Made by a program: the position numbers and the translations under genes. Shown piece after piece: positions 1-6,600 of a DNA stretch of 15,311 nucleotides. The notes below the pieces were generated by a model, which saw nothing but the letters and a program-made list of their open reading frames with translations, was not told the origin of the DNA and did not search any database. Each line of letters opens with the position of its first letter. The first letter of the stretch is position 1. This stretch comes from CAZWSC01 sp964636385 (GTDB lineage Bacteria > Eisenbacteria > RBG-16-71-46 > CAIMUX01): contig CAZWSC010000034.1 in the NCBI GenBank assembly GCA_964636385.1, positions 1 to 15,311 on the forward strand, given 5' to 3'.

Positions 1-100
1 CCTGATCACACCGATCGCCATGGAGAAGGAGCTTCGGTTCGCCATCCGCGAGGGCGGGCGGACCGTGGGCGCCGGCCTCGTCACCGAGATCCTGGAGTAG
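1..100 (+). CDS. tuf: Elongation factor Tu, C-terminal end (partial, first tuf copy)
   Basis: The last 32 codons of EF-Tu are visible, reading from base 2 to the TAG at 98-100. EF-Tu is the cytoplasmic GTPase that carries aminoacyl-tRNA to the ribosome. The translation contains FAIREGGRTVGAGLVTEILE, the standard end of EF-Tu domain III, so the assignment is firm although most of the gene lies outside the window. A second tuf gene starts at 15213, so the genome has at least two copies, here flanking the whole cluster. The gene lies 74 bases upstream of rpmG, the common tuf-rpmG-secE-nusG order. The last 12 bases, including the stop, are repeated immediately downstream (see the repeat entry). 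Confidence 0.97.
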   Translation, partial: LITPIAMEKELRFAIREGGRTVGAGLVTEILE

Positions 101-112
101 ATCCTGGAGTAA
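89..112 (+). repeat. Tandem 12-base duplication covering the tuf stop codon
   Basis: The unit ATCCTGGAGTAG (89-100) is followed directly by ATCCTGGAGTAA (101-112). The two copies differ only in the last base. The first encodes Ile-Leu-Glu-stop at the EF-Tu C terminus; the second stays in the same frame and would again read Ile-Leu-Glu-stop if the first stop were read through. This looks like a slippage duplication that left a back-up TAA stop 12 bases downstream. Confidence 0.9.
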
Positions 113-118
113 TCGACC

Positions 119-141
119 GCCGCCGGGTCCGGCCCGGCGGC
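119..141 (+). other. Strong G/C hairpin between tuf and rpmG
   Basis: A perfect 9-bp stem, GCCGCCGGG (119-127) with CCCGGCGGC (133-141), closes a 5-base loop TCCGG. No T-run follows, so it does not fit the classical intrinsic terminator. It could protect the 3' end of the tuf mRNA, act as an RNA-processing site, or be a partial terminator. The structure is directly visible; the function is inferred. Confidence 0.5.
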
Positions 142-174
142 CGGTTCGGCCCTCTCCATGCCGGGAGGCAGGCC

Positions 175-324
175 ATGAGAGAACGGGTCGTGCTTTCATG
201 CAGCGTATGCAAGTGCCGTAATTATACGGCGGACAAGAACAAGGCTTTACATCCGGACAGAGTGGAGATCCGCAAATTCTGTCCCACCTGCCGAACCCAC
301 ACAGTGCATCGGGAAACCCGCTGA
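175..324 (+). CDS. rpmG: 50S ribosomal protein L33 (zinc-binding form)
   Basis: A 49-residue ORF running from ATG to TGA. L33 is a small protein of the large ribosomal subunit near the E site. Two CxxC pairs are present, Cys9/Cys12 and Cys36/Cys39, so this is the zinc-binding (C+) form. The end, FCPTCRTHTVHRETR, is the typical L33 tail. A GGGAGG ribosome-binding site at 163-168 lies 6 bases before the ATG and fixes the start. It sits between tuf and secE, the usual place. No tRNA-Trp gene lies in the flanking spacers, although many bacteria have one here. Identification is firm from the cysteine pattern, length and position. Confidence 0.95.
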   Translation: MRERVVLSCSVCKCRNYTADKNKALHPDRVEIRKFCPTCRTHTVHRETR

Positions 325-398
325 ACTCGGGCGGCTGGGACGTGTACCGGGGCCGGATGCACCGCTGGGATCGAGAGGTCCTGTCGGGAGGTTCCTAG

Positions 399-590
399 AT
401 GAGCGCAGTCCAGCGACTGAACGGCTTCCTGAAGGAAGTCCAGGTAGAAGCACGCAAGGTAACCTGGCCCAGCAAGACCGAGTTGCGGGAATCCACCGTT
501 GTCGTGATTGTCACCGTTGCAATCGTGTCGGTCCTGATAGCAGTGATCGACTACGTCATCGGGCAGATCGTCACGAGGATCCTTGGTTAA
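399..590 (+). CDS. secE: Preprotein translocase subunit SecE
   Basis: A 63-residue protein, the length of the short single-span SecE found in most bacteria other than the enterics. SecE clamps SecY in the inner-membrane SecYEG channel. An N-terminal amphipathic region (FLKEVQVEARKVTWPS, residues 10-25) carries the conserved KVTWPS motif at 20-25. A single hydrophobic segment follows at roughly residues 34-56 (VVVIVTVAIVSVLIAVIDYV). A GGGAGG ribosome-binding site at 386-391 lies 7 bases from the ATG. It ends in TAA, one of only two in the window. It lies directly before nusG, the near-universal secE-nusG pairing. Confidence 0.97.
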   Translation: MSAVQRLNGFLKEVQVEARKVTWPSKTELRESTVVVIVTVAIVSVLIAVIDYVIGQIVTRILG

Positions 591-627
591 GAACCGGTCA
601 TGAACGCCTTTTGCCGAGACAGGGGGC

Positions 628-651
628 GTGCGGAGGTATACCGCTCCGCAC
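628..651 (+). other. Hairpin in the nusG leader
   Basis: The 125-base secE-nusG spacer contains a perfect 8-bp stem, GTGCGGAG (628-635) with CTCCGCAC (644-651), closing an 8-base loop. It lies 64 bases before the nusG start and has no following T-run. It may be a leader element for the nusG-rplK-rplA part of the operon. I see no convincing promoter in this spacer: the best -35/-10 pair, TTGCCG (611-616) with TATACC (637-642), is spaced 20 bases apart. Only the structure is supported. Confidence 0.4.
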
Positions 652-715
652 ATGGTTCCCGGCACACTCCCGGGCGCGCCAGGCCCATGCGGGCGGCAGG
701 CCCGAGGTAAACGAG

Positions 716-1246
716 ATGACCAAGAAGTGGTATGTGATCCACACTTACGCCGGCCATGAGAACAAGGTCAAGGCGAACCTGGAGAAGGCGATTCAGTACG
801 CCCAGCTCCAGGACAGGTTCGGGGAGATCCTCGTCGCAACCGAGGACTTCGCCGTGATGAAGGACAGGAAGAAGACGATCACCCAGCGCAAGACCTTCCC
901 GTCCTACGTTCTGGTGGAGATGGAGTTCAGCAACGAAGCCAGGGCCCTTGTCGTCGGCGTTCCCGGGGTCACCCACTTCGTCGGCGGGGACAAGAGTCCG
1001 GCTCCGCTGAGCGAGGCTGAGATCAACAGGATCCGGGGCCGGACCATAGTCGACAAGACCAGGGTGACCACCGAGGTCCCCTTCAAGGTCGGCGAGAGCA
1101 TCAAGGTCATCGACGGGCCTTTCAGCGATTTCGTGGGCCAGGTTGACGAGATAAACCTGGAAAGGGGCAAGGTGCGCGTCATGGTCTCGATCTTCGGCCG
1201 GGCGACACCGGTCGAGCTGGACTTCGTCCAGGTCGAGGCGATATAG
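716..1246 (+). CDS. nusG: Transcription termination/antitermination factor NusG
   Basis: A 176-residue protein. NusG binds RNA polymerase across the beta' clamp and beta lobe, suppresses pausing, and couples polymerase to the ribosome or Rho. The NGN domain covers about residues 1-110, opening with KKWYVIHTYAGHENKV and containing FPSYVLVEM near 61-69. The C-terminal KOW domain spans about 123-176, with FKVGESIKVIDGPFSDFVG followed by VDEINLERGKVRV. The open frame extends back to 611, but a GAGG site at 704-707 and the standard WYVIHTY start support ATG 716. rplK follows after only 13 bases, so the two are very likely co-transcribed. It ends in TAG. Confidence 0.97.
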   Translation: MTKKWYVIHTYAGHENKVKANLEKAIQYAQLQDRFGEILVATEDFAVMKDRKKTITQRKTFPSYVLVEMEFSNEARALVVGVPGVTHFVGGDKSPAPLSEAEINRIRGRTIVDKTRVTTEVPFKVGESIKVIDGPFSDFVGQVDEINLERGKVRVMVSIFGRATPVELDFVQVEAI

Positions 1247-1259
1247 CGGCGGAGGCATC

Positions 1260-1682
1260 ATGGCGAAACCGATTACGGCAAAGATCAAGCTCCAGATTCC
1301 GGCGGGACAGGCCACTCCGGCTCCTCCTGTCGGTCCCGCTCTGGGGCAGCACCAGGTGAACATCGTGGACTTCACCAAGCAGTTCAATGCCGCCACTCAG
1401 AAGCAGGCGGGCATGATCATCCCGGTGATCATCACGGTGTACAAGGATCGTTCCTTCTCCTTTGAACTGAAGACTCCGCCGGCGGCGGTCCTTCTGAAGA
1501 AGGCGGCCGGCCTGGCCTCCGCATCGGGGGAGCCGAACAAGAAGAAGGTCGGCACGGTGACCGAAGCACAGGTTCGGGAAATCGCCGAACTGAAGATGAG
1601 GGACCTTAACGCCAACGACGTAGAGGCGGCCATGCGCATGGTCATGGGCACGGCCCGCAGCATGGGCATCGTGGTGGCCTAG
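1260..1682 (+). CDS. rplK: 50S ribosomal protein L11
   Basis: A 140-residue L11 (142 in E. coli). L11 binds 23S rRNA helices 43/44 at the base of the stalk, takes part in factor binding, and forms the thiostrepton pocket. The N-terminal domain carries the proline loop PAPPVGPALG (about residues 20-29), with the antibiotic-site prolines 22 and 26 present. The C-terminal RNA-binding domain ends in GTARSMGIVV. One oddity: Gln32 in GQHQVNIVDF, where E. coli and most family members have glycine. GGAGG at 1251-1255 lies 4 bases before the ATG. It sits 13 bases after nusG and 9 bases before rplA, and its TAG stop overlaps the rplA ribosome-binding site. Confidence 0.98.
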   Translation: MAKPITAKIKLQIPAGQATPAPPVGPALGQHQVNIVDFTKQFNAATQKQAGMIIPVIITVYKDRSFSFELKTPPAAVLLKKAAGLASASGEPNKKKVGTVTEAQVREIAELKMRDLNANDVEAAMRMVMGTARSMGIVVA

Positions 1683-1691
1683 GAGGCGGCT

Positions 1692-2396
1692 GTGAAGGTT
1701 GGTAAGAGATTCCGGAGGATTCAGGAGGCGACGGTCAAGATGCAGGGGCAGCCCTCGCTCGAGACCGCGCTCTCCTTCGTCAAGGAGCACGCCACGGCGA
1801 AGTTCGACGAAACGGTGGAGTTGGCTGTCCGCCTGGGAGTCGATCCGAAGTACGCCGATCAGATGGTGCGCGGCACGGTCGTTCTTCCCCACGGCACGGG
1901 GAAGACCGTCCGCATCCTCGTTCTCGCCAAGGGCGAGAAGCAGAAGGAAGCATCGGATGCGGGCGCGGATTTCGTCGGGGCGGAGGATCTCGTCGCGAAG
2001 ATCCGGGAAGGCTGGCTGGATTTCGACCGCGTCATAACGACTCCGGACATGATGGGCGAGGTCGGGAAGCTCGGCAAGATTCTGGGGCCGCGCGGCCTGA
2101 TGCCCAACGCCAAGATCGGCACGGTGACATTCGACGTTGCCAGGGCGGTCGAGGAGTCAAAGGCAGGCAAGATCGACTTCCGCGTCGACAAGGCCGGGAA
2201 TGTCCACGTTCCCCTGGGCAAGGCGAGCTTCGAGCTCCCGATGCTCCTCGAGAACGCCCGGACAGTCGTGAACGAACTGCTTCGTCTTCGCCCGGCATCG
2301 GCCAAGGGGCAGTATGTCCGGGGCATGACGGTTAGTTCGACCATGGGGGCAGGGGTCAGGGTCGATACGGCCGAGGCCACCTCTGCCAAGGCCTAG
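1692..2396 (+). CDS. rplA: 50S ribosomal protein L1
   Basis: A 234-residue L1, the same length as in E. coli. L1 forms the mobile L1 stalk at the E site and in many bacteria represses its own operon by binding mRNA that mimics 23S rRNA. Recognisable parts are RGTVVLPHGTGKTVRI (from about residue 60), the domain II signature GKILGPRGLMPNAKIGTV (from about 128), and the C-terminal SSTMGAGVRVD. The start is GTG; AGGAGG at 1681-1686, overlapping the rplK TAG stop, lies 5 bases upstream and fixes it. The two genes are almost certainly translationally linked. It ends in TAG. Confidence 0.98.
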   Translation: MKVGKRFRRIQEATVKMQGQPSLETALSFVKEHATAKFDETVELAVRLGVDPKYADQMVRGTVVLPHGTGKTVRILVLAKGEKQKEASDAGADFVGAEDLVAKIREGWLDFDRVITTPDMMGEVGKLGKILGPRGLMPNAKIGTVTFDVARAVEESKAGKIDFRVDKAGNVHVPLGKASFELPMLLENARTVVNELLRLRPASAKGQYVRGMTVSSTMGAGVRVDTAEATSAKA

Positions 2397-2424
2397 CCCA
2401 CATAACAAGAGGCTCGAGACGAGA

Positions 2425-2471
2425 CGGCGGAGTGTCGCGCGGGACCGGGAGCGCGCAGCGGACGCCGGAGG
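2425..2471 (+). promoter_or_regulatory. Candidate L10-type leader structure before rplJ
   Basis: The 81-base rplA-rplJ spacer can fold into an outer stem, CGGCG (2425-2429) with CGCCG (2463-2467), and an inner stem, GCGCG (2437-2441) with CGCGC (2452-2456). The internal loop places G2430/A2431 opposite G2461/A2462, allowing two tandem G-A pairs as in kink-turn-like motifs. The outer stem abuts the GGAGG ribosome-binding site (2467-2471). In other bacteria L10-L7/L12 represses its own mRNA through a kinked leader at this place, so a feedback site is plausible. The helices are seen; binding is inferred. Confidence 0.4.
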
Positions 2472-2477
2472 TGACAG

Positions 2478-3008
2478 ATGCCATTGACCAAAGAGCAGAA
2501 GCAGACAAAGGTGGATGAGTTGTCCGGCAGGCTTGCCGGGAGTACCTGCGTGTACCTTACGGACCTCTCCGGCATGTCGGTGGAGATGCTTACACAGTTC
2601 CGCCGCACCTGCCGCGACAGCGGGGTGAGCGTCGAGGTCGTGAAGAACACGCTGCTGCACCGGGCAGCCCTGACGACGCAGTACGAGGCCCTGGATCCAT
2701 ACCTTAACGGGCCGACCGCTCTGATGACGACCACGGGGGAGGACATTGTCGTTCCGGCCCGCGTTCTCGAGAAGTTCATCAAGCAGTTCAAGTTTCCCCA
2801 GATCAAGGCAGCCTGTATAGATGGGGATCTCTACGATGAGCAGGGTGTCAAAGACCTTGCCAAGCTACCCACGCGCGACGTACTGCTCAGCCAGTTCCTG
2901 AGCGTTCTCAACGCGCCCTTGACGCAGTTCATCACGGTTCTGACGGCGCCGCTACGCAATCTGGCCAGTGTGCTGGAGCAGGTCGCCAGGCAGAAGGAAG
3001 ACGCGTAG
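2478..3008 (+). CDS. rplJ: 50S ribosomal protein L10
   Basis: A 176-residue L10, within the usual 165-180. L10 anchors the L7/L12 dimers to the ribosome and forms the stalk base with L11. The N-terminal rRNA-binding domain is typical: MPLTKEQKQTKVDEL, then VYLTDLSGMSVEMLTQFRR, then VVKNTLLHRA. The C-terminal helix (about residues 136-170, APLTQFITVLTAPLRNLASV) is the L7/L12-binding platform. GGAGG at 2467-2471 lies 6 bases before the ATG. It precedes rplL, its binding partner, and may be feedback-regulated through the leader entry above. It ends in TAG. Confidence 0.97.
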   Translation: MPLTKEQKQTKVDELSGRLAGSTCVYLTDLSGMSVEMLTQFRRTCRDSGVSVEVVKNTLLHRAALTTQYEALDPYLNGPTALMTTTGEDIVVPARVLEKFIKQFKFPQIKAACIDGDLYDEQGVKDLAKLPTRDVLLSQFLSVLNAPLTQFITVLTAPLRNLASVLEQVARQKEDA

Positions 3009-3030
3009 CGGGTGTCCGTTCCGCGCCTCG

Positions 3031-3054
3031 CCTCCGCCCCTTCAGGGGAGGGGG
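3031..3054 (+). other. Hairpin in the rplJ-rplL spacer
   Basis: Bases 3031-3040 pair with 3045-3054 around a TTCA loop; nine of ten positions pair (one T-G wobble, one G-A mismatch at 3036/3049). It begins 23 bases after the rplJ stop and has no T-run behind it. It could separate rplJ from rplL translation or serve as a processing or attenuation site helping rplL reach its higher stoichiometry. Only the structure is directly supported. Confidence 0.4.
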
Positions 3055-3090
3055 AAGACAGGTAGACGAATCGCAACGATATCGTCGCAA

Positions 3091-3113
3091 CCGGGCCGGC
3101 AGTCCATGCCCGG
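3091..3113 (+). other. Second hairpin before rplL
   Basis: CCGGGC (3091-3096) pairs with GCCCGG (3108-3113) around an 11-base loop. It ends 14 bases before the rplL ribosome-binding site (GGAGGGG, 3128-3134). With the hairpin at 3031-3054 it makes the 129-base rplJ-rplL spacer well structured. The role is unknown; it might keep the rplL initiation region open or stabilise a processed rplL mRNA 5' end. Confidence 0.35.
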
Positions 3114-3137
3114 CTCTTGGGAATGATGGAGGGGACA

Positions 3138-3527
3138 ATGGGAGAGTCGACGATCACAAAAGAACAGATCCTGGAGTGGGTCCGCGGCGCCTCCATGCTG
3201 GAGATCTCCACGGTTGTGAAGGAGATCGAGGAGGAGTTCGGAATCACAGCAGCGGCTCCGATGGCCATGGCGGCGATGCCGGGCGCGGGCGGCGGCGAGG
3301 CTGCCGTCGAGGAGCAGACGGAGTTCGACGTCATCCTTGCCGAGATCGGTGGTCAGAAACTGCAGGTCATCAAGGCTGTCCGCGAGTTGACCGGTCTGGG
3401 CCTCAAGGAGGCGAAGGACCTGGTTGACGGCGCGCCGAAGCCGATCAAGGAGAAGGTAAGCAAGGAGGAGGCCGAGTCGGTCAAGGCGAAGGTCGAGGAG
3501 ACGGGAGCCAAGGTCCAGATCAAGTAG
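3138..3527 (+). CDS. rplL: 50S ribosomal protein L7/L12
   Basis: A 129-residue L7/L12, the multicopy stalk protein that recruits and activates the translational GTPases EF-Tu, EF-G and IF2. The N-terminal dimerisation domain (about residues 1-38) is followed by a flexible Ala/Gly/Met-rich hinge (about 39-58, AAPMAMAAMPGAGGGEAA). The C-terminal factor-binding domain starts at EFDVILAEIGGQKLQVIK (62 onward) and contains GLGLKEAKDLVDGAPKPIKE. Earlier in-frame TTG and ATG codons exist from 3117, but GGAGGGG at 3128-3134 points to ATG 3138. It ends in TAG. It lies in the standard rplJ-rplL-rpoB order. Confidence 0.96.
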   Translation: MGESTITKEQILEWVRGASMLEISTVVKEIEEEFGITAAAPMAMAAMPGAGGGEAAVEEQTEFDVILAEIGGQKLQVIKAVRELTGLGLKEAKDLVDGAPKPIKEKVSKEEAESVKAKVEETGAKVQIK

Positions 3528-3555
3528 CCGGGGTCGATTGGCGTTCTCCCGCCCG

Positions 3556-3583
3556 GCGCCGCCGTTCAGTGACGGAGCGGCGC
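3556..3583 (+). promoter_or_regulatory. Hairpin between rplL and rpoB, candidate attenuator or processing site
   Basis: GCGCCGC (3556-3562) pairs with GCGGCGC (3577-3583); above a GA bulge, CGT (3563-3565) pairs with ACG (3572-3574) around a 6-base loop. This is the strongest structure in the 93-base spacer. In E. coli the rplL-rpoB spacer carries a partial terminator and an RNase III site that lower rpoBC expression relative to the ribosomal proteins. The same position here suggests an analogous role. There is no T-run, so intrinsic termination is not indicated. Confidence 0.4.
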
Positions 3584-3620
3584 AGGCGGCAACTCATCAA
3601 CATCCTCGGGGAGAAGTCAC

Positions 3621-6600
3621 TTGAGCCAGACCGGCCTTACGACCAGGAGTTTCTCCAAGCTCAACGAACGCTGGAGTATACCGATTCCGAACCTGCTGGA
3701 TGTCCAGCTCAGATCGTTCCGGTCATTCCTCCAGGCGGATGTGCCCGAGGGTGAGAGGGCGAACGAAGGGCTCCAGGAGGTCTTCAACTCGGTCTTTCCG
3801 ATCACGGACGCGAGGGAGGTCTTCTCGCTCGAGTTCGTGTCTTATTCGATCGGGAAGCCGAAGTACTCGGTTGAGGAGTGCCAGGAGAGGGACCTGACCT
3901 ACGCGGTTCCTCTCAAGGTCAAACTCCGCCTTCGTATACGCGAGGAGGTGGACGGACAGCAGATCGAGAGGGGCGTCACCGAAAGCGATGTCTACCTCGG
4001 CGAGCTGCCCATGATCACCGACAAGGGTACGTTCACGATCAACGGTGCCGAGCGGGTCATTGTCAGCCAGCTCCACCGTTCACCGGGCGTGTTCTTCGAT
4101 TCGATGATCCACGCGAACGGGAAGAAGCTGTTCACGGCGAGGATCATCCCCTATCGCGGTTCATGGGTTGAGTTCTCCATCGATGTGAAGGACATCCTGT
4201 ATGTCCACATCGACAGGAAGCGCAAGCTCCCGGCGACGATACTGCTCAAAGCCCTCGGGATCGTGTCCGACCAGGACATCCTCGACTTCTTCTACCAGCG
4301 TGAAAGCGTCACGATGGGCGACCTGCGGACCAAGCGGATGCAGGCCCTTGTGGGCCGCGTGGCAGCGCAGGACGTGGTCGACCCGGAGTCGGGCGAGATC
4401 CTGCTGGAATGCAACGAGGAGATAACGACAGAGAAGCTGAAGGAGCTGAGCCGGCACCACGTCGACAAGCTGGTTGTCTACGCGATCCCACTGCAGGAGG
4501 AGGCGGATGTCATCCGCAACACCCTTCGCAAGGATCAGACCCGCTCCGAGGAGGAGGCGCAGACGCGCATATACGCGTTGATCCGGCCCGGCGAACCGAG
4601 CCGACCGGATACGGCGCGGGAGATACTCGCGCGCCTGTTCTTCAACCCGAAGCGGTACGACCTGGCCGGTGTCGGCAGGTACAAGCTGAACCAGAAGCTC
4701 GACCACGCAAGGCTGCTGGGCAAGGCTCAGATGAAGAAGTGGGGGCTTCAGCCTCCTGATCAGGGCTGCGACACCCTCTGCAAGGAGGACTTCGTGGCGA
4801 TCCTGAAGTACCTGCTTCTTCTCCGCATCGTCGAGGATGGCGGTTCGGATGCCGAGACCGACGACATCGACCATCTCGGAAACCGGCGCGTGAGGTCGGT
4901 CGGCGAGCTTCTCGCCAATCAGTTCAACACCGGCCTGGCCCGCATGGCCAGGATTATCCGCGAGCGGATGTCGCTTCAGGAGCCCGAAACGGTCACCATC
5001 TACGATTTCATAAACGCCAGGACCATTTCGGCCGTTATCCAGAGCTTCTTCGGATCCAGCCAGCTATCGCAGTTCATGGATCAGACCAATCCCCTTGCCG
5101 AGCTGACTCACAAGCGCAGGCTCTCGGCCCTCGGCCCCGGGGGGCTGACCAGGGACCGGGCCGGCTTCGAGGTCCGCGACGTTCACTACACGCACTACGG
5201 TCGCATGTGCCCGATCGAGACGCCGGAAGGTCCGAACATCGGGCTCATCTCCTCGCTGTCCTCGTACGCCCGTGTAAACGAGTTCGGATTCCTGGAGACT
5301 CCGTACCGCAGGGTCAAATCCAATGCGGTTACGAAGCAGGTGGAGTTCCTCTCCGCCGACCAGGAGGAGAACTTCTACGTTGCGCAGGCGAATGAGCCGC
5401 TGGACAAGTCCGGCGCTTTCGAGAACAGGCTGATCGCCACCCGCTGGAGGGGCGAGTTCCCGATGGTTCCGCCCGAGCAGGTGGATTACATGGACGTCTC
5501 ACCGATACAGGTGGTCAGCCCGGCCGCGGCACTCATCCCGTTCCTGGAGCACGATGACGCCAACAGGGCGCTGATGGGCTCCAACATGCAGCGCCAGGCG
5601 GTGCCCCTGCTCCTGTGCGATCCTCCGCTCGTCGGCACAGGTCTCGAGCGGAAGGTTGCCGAGGATTCGGGTGCGATGGTCGTGGCGCGACAGACCGGCA
5701 CAGTGGTCTCGGTTTCGGGTGACGAGATCCTCATCGATCCCGACCGGGACGAGGCCGAGATGATTCAGGACTTCTCGGGGTCGCGCGGTCTCGATGTCTA
5801 CCGCCTGACGAAGTTCAAGCGCTCCAACCAGGATACGTGCATCAACCAGCGCCCCCTGGTGGAGGAAGGTCAGCGTGTTGAGGCGGGACAGGTCATTGCG
5901 GACGGCCCCTGTACGGATTCGGGCGAACTGGCCCTTGGATGCAACGTGCTGGTGGCTTTCATGCCCTGGGCCGGCTACAACTTCGAGGACGCCATCATCG
6001 TCAGTGAAGGCCTGTTGAAGCGCGACAAGTTCAGCTCGATTCACATCGAGGAGTTCGAGCTGCAGGTGCGCGATACCAAGCAGGGGGTCGAGGAGATCAC
6101 CCGCGAGGTTCCAAACGTCGGTGACGATGCCGTCAGGAATCTCGACGAGGATGGGATCATCCGGATAGGCGCCCCGGTTAAGGCCGGCGACATCCTGGTC
6201 GGAAAGGTCACGCCCAAGGGGGAAACCGACCTGACTCCCGAAGAGCGCCTTCTCCGCGCCATCTTCGGGGACAAGGCAGGGGATGTGCGTGATGCCTCCC
6301 TCAAGGCGCCTCCCGGCATGGACGGGGTCGTGACCGACATCAAGGTCTTCTCCCGGAAGGAGAAGGACGAGACCACCAGGAAGCAGGAGCGCCTGAAGCT
6401 TGACCGCCTGCAGCGCGCATTCCGCAAGGAGAGGCTGCGCATCATAGAGGCCCGGGACGACGAACTGAAGCGGATCCTGGACGGACAGATCCTGGAGCGG
6501 TGGGACTCGAAGTCCACAGGCAAGCCGCTAATGCGGGCCGGTCGGAAGGGATCCTTCCAGGCCCTGGCGGGGATCGACTTCGACGACCTGGTGCCCGGCG

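Noticed and set aside
325..398. Possible tRNA-Trp gene between rpmG and secE
   Set aside because: Many bacteria have one here, but the 74 bases have no cloverleaf, no T-loop consensus and no CCA end.
357..398. 13-codon ORF ending directly at the secE ATG
   Set aside because: Too short, no good ribosome-binding site, no known leader peptide pattern; probably chance.
611..642. Promoter before nusG (TTGCCG ... TATACC)
   Set aside because: Spacing of 20 bases and poor hexamers.
611..715. N-terminal extension of NusG from 611
   Set aside because: The extra 35 residues are unlike NusG; ATG 716 has a GAGG site and the standard KKWYVIHTY opening.
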